Shown: positions 45,788-54,463 of the stretch, one piece after another
Numbering within the stretch: position 1 is the first letter of the stretch
Layout of the letters: the number at the start of each line of letters is the position of its first letter
Assembly: GCF_009192765.1 (NCBI RefSeq)
Contig: NZ_VOHQ01000009.1
Location: 169,797-233,796 of the forward strand
DNA: 64,000 nt
Reading direction: 5' to 3'
From: Agriterribacter humi
GTDB taxonomy: Bacteria > Bacteroidota > Bacteroidia > Chitinophagales > Chitinophagaceae
Translations under genes and position numbers: made by a program
Notes under the pieces: generated by a model
Databases searched by the model: none
Told to the model about the DNA's origin: nothing
The model's input: only the letters and a program-made list of their open reading frames with translations

Positions 45788-47020
45788 TCAGTTCATTTCT
45801 ACGGTCTCGCTTTTAACTATAATGTGATACAGTTTAATAGTGAGTGCATGAAAAAGTATTTTAGCATTGGCATTTCTTTCAATGTAATACGATGCCTTAT
45901 CCAGCTCTTCTACAATGGCCTGGTGCTGGTGCAGTGAAGCGATCTTATTTAGCCGCTGTGCAAAATCTTTCTCTGCATCGGGCAGTTGAGCGCTTAATCC
46001 GGGTATGAGCTGCAAGCGAATGCTCTGTTCAAGCAAATGATTGAAATAACGTAAAAATTGTTTTTGCTTTTCCCTTCCCTGCCGGCTTATTTCTTCAATC
46101 CATTTTACCTGTGCAATAAAATTGGTTTTTATAATAACATTTAGCCATTCCCGTAATATTCCCTGCCAGTCATCGCCTGAATGCTGCAGCAATTGCAAGG
46201 CTTCATGATAATTGCCTTCACTTACCAATGCTATTTGCCTTGCTTGCTCCGGCAAAACTTTTGCTCTTTCCGTTAATGCGGCTTCAATATCTTTTATATC
46301 CAGTGCAGGAACCTTAACCAGTTGCGTACGGGAAAGGATGGTGGGGAGTATAAGACTTTCATTTTCCGCTACCAGCAGAAATAAAGTATCCGGCGGAGGC
46401 TCTTCTATTAGCTTAAGTAGTTTATTTCCGGCATTACCCAGGTACTCGGGCAACCACATGAGCAAAATTTTATACCTGCTTTCAAAACTTTTCAGGCTCA
46501 GCTTGCGAATAATATCATTGCATTCATAAGCAGTAATATTACCCTGCCGGTTTTCTGCTCCAATGAACTGCAACCAGTCGTACCCGTTACCATATGGATA
46601 TTGCTTTATAAATTCCCGCCATTCACTGCTATAGTCAGAACTCAATGGTTTATCACCACTTTTTTTGGGAACTACAGGATATGAAAAATGAATATCGGGA
46701 TGGACCAAACCGGCTGCCTTTGACCAGGCGGGTTGCTGTTGCATCCATTCATCTGCCCGCTGCCAGCTTTTATTTACAGGTGCTGTATAATTTATTTCAG
46801 CATCAGTGTCACCAAAAAGAGATACGGAAGCACCGGCGGGAACATTAGAATTTGTGTATGAAAAGAGACTTACATAATTGGCAAATGCCAAAGCCAGAGG
46901 TAATGCGCCGGAGCCTTCTTTACCTAAAAATAATAAAGCATGACTTAAACGATTCTGCTCTACCAGTTGTAAAAGCTGTTGTTTTACATTTTCCTGCCCT
47001 ATAACATCCTTAAATAACAT
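45788..47020 (-). CDS. holB: DNA polymerase III delta' subunit (clamp loader)
   Basis: AAA+ family clamp-loader subunit, 410 aa from the Met of MLFKDVIGQENV (47020). The N-terminus has VIGQENVKQQL and the degenerate P-loop GKEGSGALPLALAFA in place of a canonical Walker A, as in delta'. EPPPDTLFLLVAENESLILPTILSRTQLV is the sensor/DEAH-like region and SRTQ is the conserved SRC/SRTQ motif. The delta' subunit itself lacks ATPase activity. Downstream of the ROK gene on the same strand. Confidence 0.87.
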   Translation of the reverse strand: MLFKDVIGQENVKQQLLQLVEQNRLSHALLFLGKEGSGALPLALAFANYVSLFSYTNSNVPAGASVSLFGDTDAEINYTAPVNKSWQRADEWMQQQPAWSKAAGLVHPDIHFSYPVVPKKSGDKPLSSDYSSEWREFIKQYPYGNGYDWLQFIGAENRQGNITAYECNDIIRKLSLKSFESRYKILLMWLPEYLGNAGNKLLKLIEEPPPDTLFLLVAENESLILPTILSRTQLVKVPALDIKDIEAALTERAKVLPEQARQIALVSEGNYHEALQLLQHSGDDWQGILREWLNVIIKTNFIAQVKWIEEISRQGREKQKQFLRYFNHLLEQSIRLQLIPGLSAQLPDAEKDFAQRLNKIASLHQHQAIVEELDKASYYIERNANAKILFHALTIKLYHIIVKSETVEMN

Positions 47021-47068
47021 GGGCGCTAAAATAAGCATTCCGGCGAAAGTAAAAGCGGATGGTTATCT

Positions 47069-48307
47069 TCATACCCCGTTATTCATTGTATTTATCGCCC
47101 TTTCGGGTTTATAGCCTTTTTTTATTGTCTCTCCAAACTTTTCCATAACCAATGCAGCGCTCCCAATCAATTCCGCTTCATAGCCCAATGTAGAAATACA
47201 AATTTCTGTATTAATGGCAAGCCGGGGTATACAATGTTCATTGAGTGCCTGTTGTATGGGCGCCTGCCATATTTTACCAGCCAGCGCTCCCCTTCCGCTC
47301 AGTACTACAATTCCGGGATTAAGCAGGTGAATTAATATAGCGATACCTCTTCCTATATTATAACCTGCTTCCGACAACAACTCTATGGCAAAACGGTCGC
47401 CTTTACCAGCCGAAAAAATTATCGTTTCGGCATCTTTTTCGAGGTCTTCCTCCCTGCCCGAAAGTAAAGTTTTTAATACCGTTACCCTCCCCGCCTGTAT
47501 ACCCTCTTTTGCTTTTTCCACAATTACAAAAAGTGAAGTTTCAGTTTCCAGGCAACCGCTTTTACCGCAACTGCACAACTTGCCGTTGTTAAAAAGCGGT
47601 ATATGACTAAATTCTCCCGCAAATCCATTATCCCCTCTAAAGAGTGCGCCTTCTAATATCATTCCCAGGCCCACGCCCCATCCAATATTAATAACCATAG
47701 CATTTCGTCTGTTGCGGGCGGCACCAAACTTTAATTCCGCCAGGCCTACTATACCCGAATCATTTTCAATATAAGCCGTAAGCTTTGTGCGCTTTGCTAT
47801 ATAACCTGTGATGCTTTCACCTTTTGTTTGCAAAAAACTATAATTAAGTCCCTGCTGCGCATCCACAAATCCGGGCATGCCTATGCCAATGCCCGCAATC
47901 TTAGTCCTGCTCACCCCCGACTGTTCAATAACATATTCAATTTTGTCGGTTAGTGCCGATATGGCCATTGGGTTATCCGCCAACCGCAGTTCAAATTTTT
48001 CTACCGGCCGCACATGCTTATTTTGCATATCCATAATGGCGATCCGCGTAAAAAATTGGTCCATAGCTACCGATACGGTATAAAGAATATCAGGTTTGAG
48101 CGAATACATTAACGGGCGGCGACCTCCGCTTGAAGGAGCGTACCCGGTTTCAATAACTATACCTTCTGCAATAAGCTCATTCAATATTTTAGTGGTAAGC
48201 GAAAGACTTTTATCTATTTTATGGCTTAACTCGGCACAGGAGAGTAAATTGGAAAAGTAGAGTTGCCTGGTGATTTTTTTCTTATAAGATTGACTTTTAG
48301 CGGCCAT
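47069..48307 (-). CDS. ROK-family transcriptional regulator (NagC-like)
   Basis: 412-aa ROK protein with an N-terminal winged helix (about 10-70, LSHKIDKSLSLTTKILNELI as recognition region) and a C-terminal sugar-kinase-like domain. The zinc cluster is CSCGKSGCLE and the phosphate loop IGWGVGLGMI. ROK repressors bind sugars such as N-acetylglucosamine derivatives. It follows anmK by 133 bp on the same strand, so control of muropeptide or amino-sugar recycling is plausible. Its DNA target is not identified here. Confidence 0.85.
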   Translation of the reverse strand: MAAKSQSYKKKITRQLYFSNLLSCAELSHKIDKSLSLTTKILNELIAEGIVIETGYAPSSGGRRPLMYSLKPDILYTVSVAMDQFFTRIAIMDMQNKHVRPVEKFELRLADNPMAISALTDKIEYVIEQSGVSRTKIAGIGIGMPGFVDAQQGLNYSFLQTKGESITGYIAKRTKLTAYIENDSGIVGLAELKFGAARNRRNAMVINIGWGVGLGMILEGALFRGDNGFAGEFSHIPLFNNGKLCSCGKSGCLETETSLFVIVEKAKEGIQAGRVTVLKTLLSGREEDLEKDAETIIFSAGKGDRFAIELLSEAGYNIGRGIAILIHLLNPGIVVLSGRGALAGKIWQAPIQQALNEHCIPRLAINTEICISTLGYEAELIGSAALVMEKFGETIKKGYKPERAINTMNNGV

Positions 48308-48440
48308 ACAAATAAATGAATACCATCGTTTTTAATAATATACAGTAAGTTAATACAAGTTTTTTAATAAAGTAATAAACCCTTTGTTCATATTCCTCAC
48401 TACCGGTTTCCATTCATTTATCAGTAAGTATTTATTTTGC

Positions 48441-49541
48441 TTATGCTTCCTGTCCCATCCATATGGCGCCGCCAATACTGTTGCGGCGGGCTCCGGTTAC
48501 CGATGACAATACATTATTTTCCTCTCTCCAGCGAAGCACCCCTATTAAAGCCATCACCAATGCTTCTTTATACTTAACCGTTTTTTCTTCAGGGATTACC
48601 AGTTCAATATTCAGAGGTTTTATGTGGTACTTCAATCTGCCGGTTAAAAAAGTATTGAATGCCCCTCCGCCTGTTACCAGCATTTTTTGGGGGATTTCAT
48701 TTTCTGCCATCCTTTCTTTTATTTGTTCAACAGCAGCTTTAATCTGAATGGCAATATGTTCTGCATAAGTACACAGCGCGTCTTCCAAACTGCATCCCTG
48801 CTTAACCACCAGTGGATATACAATGTCATTTCCAAAAGCATTGGAGAGCGATTTTGGATAATGCTCTTTATAAAAAGGCAACTCATTTAAAGCGTCCAAT
48901 AGTTTGTGATTCACTTTGCCGGTTGCTGCCATTTGTCCCCCTTCATCATATGCTTTCCTTACCTGCAACACAAGCAAGTTCAATACCCGGTTGGCAGCAC
49001 AAACGTCAAAAGATATATAAGTATCAGCAGTGTGCGAAGATATATTAGCAATACCCCCGATGTTTAAACAATAGTCAAATTCACCAAAAAGCAGTTTATC
49101 TCCTATAGGTACGATAGGCGCTCCCTGCCCACCTAAAGCTACATCTAAAGCCCGCAATTCACTGATAACCGGAATGCCCGTTTCGGCGGCAATAGCTGCC
49201 CCATCCCCTAATTGAGCGGTCATTTTTTGCGGCACATGAAAAGTTGTATGCCCGTGAGAAGCGATAAGCTGCACCTGGTAGTGCAATTGATGTTTATTAA
49301 TAAACGCATTTACCCCACTGCCCAGGTAATGCCCGTATTCGGCATGCAATAACTGGTAGTCCAAAGCATTAAGCTGTATGGAAGATTGTAATTTGTTTAT
49401 CCATTCCGCAGAGTAGGGATAGCACTCCGCATGTACTATATCGAAATTCCATTTCCCGGCGTTTTCATGAAAATGAACGAAAGCAATATCCAGCCCGTCT
49501 AATGAACTGCCACTCATAAGGCCAATAGCTCGGTAAATCAT
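48441..49541 (-). CDS. anmK: Anhydro-N-acetylmuramic acid kinase
   Basis: 366-aa kinase of peptidoglycan recycling; opens 1,6-anhydro-MurNAc and phosphorylates it to MurNAc-6-phosphate. GLMSGSSLDGLD is the signature ATP/sugar motif at 7-18, with LNIGGIANIS and GGQGAPIVPIGD further on. Length is normal. Adjacent on the same strand is a ROK regulator, consistent with amino-sugar control. Divergent from upp by 93 bp. Confidence 0.93.
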   Translation of the reverse strand: MIYRAIGLMSGSSLDGLDIAFVHFHENAGKWNFDIVHAECYPYSAEWINKLQSSIQLNALDYQLLHAEYGHYLGSGVNAFINKHQLHYQVQLIASHGHTTFHVPQKMTAQLGDGAAIAAETGIPVISELRALDVALGGQGAPIVPIGDKLLFGEFDYCLNIGGIANISSHTADTYISFDVCAANRVLNLLVLQVRKAYDEGGQMAATGKVNHKLLDALNELPFYKEHYPKSLSNAFGNDIVYPLVVKQGCSLEDALCTYAEHIAIQIKAAVEQIKERMAENEIPQKMLVTGGGAFNTFLTGRLKYHIKPLNIELVIPEEKTVKYKEALVMALIGVLRWREENNVLSSVTGARRNSIGGAIWMGQEA

Positions 49542-49573
49542 TAAAGAAATTTTAGATTACAAATTACAGCGTT

Positions 49574-49581
49574 TAGATTTG
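49574..49581 (+). promoter_or_regulatory. -7 element TAGATTTG before upp
   Basis: Exact match to TAnnTTTG 54 bp upstream of the upp ATG on the plus strand. No clear TTG at -33, so only tentative. Confidence 0.45.
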
Positions 49582-49634
49582 TTGCATAAAACTATTGATT
49601 TACACGGAACTATTGGTAACCCAAACAATGTTTT

Positions 49635-50285
49635 ATGGTTATAAACCTTAGTGCGGAACATTCTTTAGTGAGCAATTGGATAAGCGAGTTAAGGCACACG
49701 GATATCCAAACAGACAGAATGCGTTTCAGAAAAAATTTAGAAAGAACAGGTGAAGTAATTGCCTACGAAATAAGTAAAACGCTGGAATGGGAAGAAAGGG
49801 ATATTCCTACCCCTTTGGGTATATCTGTGTGTAAGGTCATTAAAGAACAACCAATACTGGCCACCATTTTACGTGCGGGGCTGCCTTTGCACCAGGGCGT
49901 GCTGAACTATTTTGATAAGGCGGATAATGCATTCGTATCTGCTTACCGGAAACATCACAGGGATGGCTCTTTTGAAATTAGCATTGAATATGTTTCCTGC
50001 CCCGACCTGGATAACCGTGTGTTGATCATTTCAGATCCTATGCTGGCTACAGGTGCATCGCTGGTTAAAACACTACAGGCTTTAAAAGCGGAAGGCCAAC
50101 CAAAGGAAATTCATATTGTTTCGGCAATAGCCTGTACCGTGGGCATTGAATTTGTGCGCAGGGAAGAACCTGGTGTAAAAATATGGTGTGGCGCCATAGA
50201 TGATGAGTTAACAGCCAAAGGATATATTGTACCCGGATTAGGAGATGCAGGAGACCTTTCATTTGGCTCAAAGACGCAATCTTAA
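49635..50285 (+). CDS. upp: Uracil phosphoribosyltransferase
   Basis: 216-aa pyrimidine salvage enzyme converting uracil and PRPP to UMP. The PRPP loop is IISDPMLATGASLV, and the uracil-side C-terminus GDAGDLSFG is typical. The N-terminal RHTDIQTDRMRFRKNLERTGE is also diagnostic. The stop is followed 37 bp later by the PorP/SprF gene on the same strand. A second pyrimidine gene, dihydroorotase, lies 2.4 kb away on the other strand. Confidence 0.92.
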   Translation: MVINLSAEHSLVSNWISELRHTDIQTDRMRFRKNLERTGEVIAYEISKTLEWEERDIPTPLGISVCKVIKEQPILATILRAGLPLHQGVLNYFDKADNAFVSAYRKHHRDGSFEISIEYVSCPDLDNRVLIISDPMLATGASLVKTLQALKAEGQPKEIHIVSAIACTVGIEFVRREEPGVKIWCGAIDDELTAKGYIVPGLGDAGDLSFGSKTQS

Positions 50286-50322
50286 TTCAAATATTCGTAA
50301 CTTAACAAACAATTCAACCAGG

Positions 50323-51330
50323 ATGAAAAAAGTCCTTGTACCACTGCTGCTTATTGTGTGTGTTAGTACGTATGCACAGGACCCGCATTTTTCGCAGTTC
50401 TTTTCATCACCCTTAACATTGAACCCTGCTTATACCGGCAAATTTGACGGCACTTTTCGTGTAGCAGGCAATTACCGCAATCAATGGCCCACCATCAATA
50501 ACGCTTATACCACGGCAACCGCTTCAGTTGATTTCGCATTGCTGCAAAACCGCATTCCCGAATTTGATACCTGGGGAGTAGGTATTATGGGATTGAACGA
50601 TCAGAGTGGTAATAAAATACTCAATAACAATTTCATTTCACTTTCAACGGCGTATCATAAGGCGTTAGACGAAAATGGATACCATACCCTAACCGTTGGT
50701 TTCCAGGGAACCTATGCCAATAAGCGGCTCGACATCAGCAAAGCTACTTTTGAGGACCAGCTTACTTCCTTGGGATTTACAGGCGTTACCAGCGAAGTGT
50801 TTAACACCGGTAATGTTGCCGTAAATTATTTTGATGTGAACGCCGGTTTGCTCTATAGTGGCAGCACCAACGGCTATAATAATTTTTATCTGGGTGTATC
50901 GTCCTATCATATCAGCCGGCCGAAAGAATCCTTCCAGGGAGGTAATTATATTCTTAATCCCCGGCTCACTGTTCATGGCGGAGGTTATATTCCCATTGGG
51001 CGCATCACCACTTTTCATGGCAGCTTTATACATCAGCGGCAGGCAGGTGCTACCGAAACTGTTCTGGGAGGCGCAATTGCCTTTAACCTGAGTGATGATG
51101 AAGAAATAGAAAGTAATTTATATACAGGGTTATGGTATCGTTTTGGCGATGCTTTTATTCCGTATGTGGGTATTGAATTTTCCGGATTCAGATTGGGTTA
51201 CAGCTATGATATTAATAATTCTTCACTGAGCACTGCCTCCAAAAGCAGGGGCGGAAATGAAATATCACTCATTTTCATAAGAAAACCATCTGATCCTTCA
51301 AGAAAAAAACTGGGTTGTCCTAAGTTTTAA
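50323..51330 (+). CDS. PorP/SprF-family type IX secretion outer-membrane protein
   Basis: 335-aa beta-barrel protein from the Met of MKKVLVPLLL (50323); signal peptide ends at YAQ. The mature start QDPHFSQFFSSPLTLNPAYTG is the conserved PorP/SprF signature. NYRNQWPTINNAYTT and repeated beta strands follow. SprF-type proteins work with T9SS substrates that carry a type B sorting domain, two of which occur in this window. It may be co-transcribed with upp. Confidence 0.9.
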   Translation: MKKVLVPLLLIVCVSTYAQDPHFSQFFSSPLTLNPAYTGKFDGTFRVAGNYRNQWPTINNAYTTATASVDFALLQNRIPEFDTWGVGIMGLNDQSGNKILNNNFISLSTAYHKALDENGYHTLTVGFQGTYANKRLDISKATFEDQLTSLGFTGVTSEVFNTGNVAVNYFDVNAGLLYSGSTNGYNNFYLGVSSYHISRPKESFQGGNYILNPRLTVHGGGYIPIGRITTFHGSFIHQRQAGATETVLGGAIAFNLSDDEEIESNLYTGLWYRFGDAFIPYVGIEFSGFRLGYSYDINNSSLSTASKSRGGNEISLIFIRKPSDPSRKKLGCPKF

Positions 51331-51357
51331 GAGATGCCTTTCAAACGCACAGGAGGA

Positions 51358-52674
51358 TCATAACTGTTCAAGCAACTCTACCACCTTTTCGCTTTTTAAA
51401 ATAAAATAACCGAGGCGGTCATTGCTTATGCCATCTTTTAACTGGTAACTGAATTCCAGCTTATCATTGCTGATATTGGTTTCAAAATATTTAAAGGAAA
51501 TGGTGGGATAGACTTTCATTTCGTCTCCAATTTCATAAAGGTGTGTTGAAAGAATGAACAGGGAACCTTTAATGCGGATCAATCCTTTAATTACTGCCAG
51601 TGAACAGCGCATGGCATCCTGCATATTTGTTCCTTTAAACAATTCGTCAATCAGCACCAGCCATTTTTTTCCATTGCTGATGGTGAGTATTGTTTTTTTT
51701 ATGCGCTGTACCTCATTAAAAAAATAACTTTCGCCCTTTACAATATTATCTTCAACATTAATATTGCTTAAAATACCATCAAATAAAGAAAGCTGCAGCT
51801 TTTCTGCAGGAACACCCATGCCCAGATGTGCCAGGTAAACAGCCACTCCAAGCGATTTGATGAATGTACTTTTACCCGCCATATTGGCCCCGGTTAGAAA
51901 AAGAAAGTTGGTTTTTGGTGATAATTCTATGTCGTAAGATACCGGTTGTGGCAGGAGAATATGATATATTTTATCCGCTTTTACAAATGGCTCATCAGAA
52001 ACAACAAATTCAGGGAAGGTTAAGCGGTAATGCTGAACCGCCCTGGCCATTGAATACCAGGCATCCAACTGGTAAAATATCTCACTCAATTCGTGAAGCC
52101 GTGTTTTAAAAGCATTGCGCAGAAAGTAACCATAATAAAGATTTTCTTTTATAGAAAAACTTTGTCCCGGTTCCTTTTTCAATAGCTCCTGCAGTTGCTG
52201 ATGCAGCAGCAGTGACCGTATCCTGGAGGCAAACAATTGTAATTTGGCCGGCGCCTGGGGAGCATCAATCAATACGGCCAATTGCTGCATTCCCCAAACA
52301 AAATCACGGAAATGTGTAACCGAATACCGTACCAGTCCATAATCAACACTATGTAAAGCTTTGTACAGCCGGGTGTTGAAAAAATCCGTTGAATGCGGTA
52401 TAGGATCAAGCGCCGTATCATAAAACCTTTCCATCATCATCATAGTGCCGTTGGTAATGGAAGTGGGCCATTGATCTATACGGGATACGATAAGCTGTAT
52501 TATTTTTTGGGTATCCAGTATTTTGTTTAGTTCTTCAAAAGGTTCACGCATCATCCAGCGCAACCATTCTTTGCCACCGCCAGTACGTGTAAAATTGAGT
52601 TTATGAAAAACGGAAAACTCTTCCTCAGCATTGAAGACAGAAAGGTCGTTATATGTGGTTTTATCTATCTGCAT
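51358..52674 (-). CDS. MutS-like ATPase lacking mismatch-recognition domain
   Basis: 438-aa protein with a MutS core lever domain (about 10-220) and C-terminal ABC-type ATPase. Walker A is GANMAGKSTFI near 265, the signature region FNEVQRIKKTI, and Walker B KWLVLIDELFKGTN. The N-terminal mismatch-binding and connector domains of true MutS (~850 aa) are absent. Such short Bacteroidota MutS relatives have no settled function; recombination or DNA structure handling is plausible. Sits between convergent PorP/SprF and the dihydroorotase gene. Confidence 0.85.
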   Translation of the reverse strand: MQIDKTTYNDLSVFNAEEEFSVFHKLNFTRTGGGKEWLRWMMREPFEELNKILDTQKIIQLIVSRIDQWPTSITNGTMMMMERFYDTALDPIPHSTDFFNTRLYKALHSVDYGLVRYSVTHFRDFVWGMQQLAVLIDAPQAPAKLQLFASRIRSLLLHQQLQELLKKEPGQSFSIKENLYYGYFLRNAFKTRLHELSEIFYQLDAWYSMARAVQHYRLTFPEFVVSDEPFVKADKIYHILLPQPVSYDIELSPKTNFLFLTGANMAGKSTFIKSLGVAVYLAHLGMGVPAEKLQLSLFDGILSNINVEDNIVKGESYFFNEVQRIKKTILTISNGKKWLVLIDELFKGTNMQDAMRCSLAVIKGLIRIKGSLFILSTHLYEIGDEMKVYPTISFKYFETNISNDKLEFSYQLKDGISNDRLGYFILKSEKVVELLEQL

Positions 52675-52727
52675 GTAATATAAGCACCGGTCAAATCCTG
52701 TTAAAATCAGGCATGTTAAATATCAAT

Positions 52728-54119
52728 CTACCGCTCAAATAACAATCTCATGCCCTTATTAGATTCATTCCATACCGCATTTCCATAATTTTCGTAGATC
52801 AAATTGCCACTCACGAACGTATGGGTAATGCTTGCAGGAAAAATAAACCCTTCAAGAGGACTCCATCCGCACTGATACAAAAGGTCTTCGCGTTTTACTG
52901 TTCCCGGGCGATTCAGGTCGGCTACTACCAGGTCGGCCCAATACCCTTCGCGAATATAGCCCCGGCCGGATAGCTGGTAACAATCCGCTACCGCATGGCT
53001 CATTTTGCGCACAATTGTTTCCAAACTAATTTTCCCCTGTTTGTAATAATACAACATCAGCAATAGCGGGTGCTGCACCAAGGGCAACCCGGCATGCGCA
53101 TTTTCATATTGTACATCTTCTTTCAAAATAAGCTTCCCCTTATCATCCCTGGAATAGCCCTTTTCGGATAAAGTATGCGGCGCATGATCTGTAGCAATCA
53201 CATCAATCCTGTCGTCTGACAAAGCTTCCCATAATGCCTCCCTGTTATGCGGCGCTTTAATAGCAGGATTACACTTGATCAGGTAACCCAGGCGCTCGTA
53301 ATCATCAGCGGTAAAATGCAGGTGATGGACACAAACTTCACAGGTTATGCGCTTTTCTTTCAGCGGTTTAAGGTTACTGAACAATTGTAACTCTTTAGCT
53401 GTTGAAATATGCAGGATATGCAGTCGGCTGTTGTATTTTTTGGCAAATTGTATAGCAGTGAGCGATGATTCAAAACAGGCTTCTTCATTGCGGATCAGCG
53501 GATGATCTGCCGCTGTCAAAATGCTCTTCTCTTTCTTTATCCTTTCGTAATTGGACTTAATAATTTTTTCATCTTCACAATGCGTGGCAATCAGTACTTC
53601 ACTTTCCCGGAATAGTTTATCAAGCGTGAGGTAATTATCTACCAGCATGTTGCCTGTACTGGAACCCATGAAAATCTTTACGCCGCATATCTTATCGCTA
53701 TGCTGGTTCACTTTCAGCACCTCATCTGCATTATTATTGGCAGTGCCCATGAAAAATGAGTAATTCGCCAAAGCCGTTTTTGCAGCGATGCCATATTTAT
53801 CTTCCAGCAAATCCAGTGTAAGCGCATTGGGAATGGTATTGGGCATTTCCATAAAGGAAGTAACTCCTCCGGCTACGGCTGCTTTCGATTCAGAATAAAT
53901 AGTGGCTTTATGGGTTAGCCCGGGCTCTCTGAAGTGCACCTGGTCGTCAATTACGCCCGGCAGCAGGTATTTGCCCTCCCCGTTAATTTCTGTGACGGCA
54001 AATGTTGCCTGAATGGCAGTGCCTATTCTTTCAATCCTTCCATCCTTTATTAAAACATCGGCAGCAGCAATGGAATTTTCATTAACAATATTGATATTCT
54101 TTAAAAGATAATTTGTCAT
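52728..54119 (-). CDS. pyrC: Dihydroorotase
   Basis: 463-aa amidohydrolase of pyrimidine biosynthesis (carbamoyl aspartate to dihydroorotate). Metal-site motifs: IDDQVHFREPG (58-67), GVKIFMGSSTG with the expected carboxylated Lys, ATHCEDE, LHILHISTAKE and VIATDHAPHT. The first histidine of the usual HxH is Gln60. From memory the same QVHFREPG form is found in other Bacteroidota dihydroorotases, so it is probably a lineage trait. Allantoinase/hydantoinase are relatives, but the EMPNT and REPG words favour dihydroorotase. Confidence 0.88.
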   Translation of the reverse strand: MTNYLLKNINIVNENSIAAADVLIKDGRIERIGTAIQATFAVTEINGEGKYLLPGVIDDQVHFREPGLTHKATIYSESKAAVAGGVTSFMEMPNTIPNALTLDLLEDKYGIAAKTALANYSFFMGTANNNADEVLKVNQHSDKICGVKIFMGSSTGNMLVDNYLTLDKLFRESEVLIATHCEDEKIIKSNYERIKKEKSILTAADHPLIRNEEACFESSLTAIQFAKKYNSRLHILHISTAKELQLFSNLKPLKEKRITCEVCVHHLHFTADDYERLGYLIKCNPAIKAPHNREALWEALSDDRIDVIATDHAPHTLSEKGYSRDDKGKLILKEDVQYENAHAGLPLVQHPLLLMLYYYKQGKISLETIVRKMSHAVADCYQLSGRGYIREGYWADLVVADLNRPGTVKREDLLYQCGWSPLEGFIFPASITHTFVSGNLIYENYGNAVWNESNKGMRLLFER

Positions 54120-54463
54120 AGCAGGTAAGTGTTCTTAAGTATTTTGAAAAACGACACGATGATGGTGCTTTTGTGCTACTTGTGATTTCAACTTAATTTC
54201 GCTACTACTTTCTTATTTCAGTAGCCGTACTATAGCTATTTCATTCCGGCGTTGAGATTGGATTTCATTTCGGATTTCGAATTTTAATATTCGTATTTGA
54301 AATTTATTTGGTTCTTGTAGTTTGCTATTTGGTTCTTCGTATTCACCCGGATTTATCATGCAATTTAAATGAATACCTTTATTTTTACCTCCCTAATGCT
54401 ATTTTCCACGGTAAAATTCCAATAACCTGTTTCAAAGATTTTTTTTACCCAATTATGCTGATA
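54120..54463. repeat. Intergenic region with TTTGGTTCTTG-type repeats, between dihydroorotase and DPP IV genes
   Basis: 344 bp between divergent genes. 54250-54300 holds GGATTTCATTTCGGATTTCG-like units and 54301-54345 an AAATTTATTTGGTTCTTG copy, aligning with 3001-3046 (about four in five bases identical by eye). TACCTTTA at 54374-54381 nearly fits the -7 consensus and could serve the DPP IV-type gene. No ORF seen. Confidence 0.55.

Noticed and set aside
54308..54463. 52-residue N-terminal extension of the DPP IV-type protein
   Set aside because: It is encoded by the dispersed repeat words and would bury the clear signal peptide that starts at 54464.
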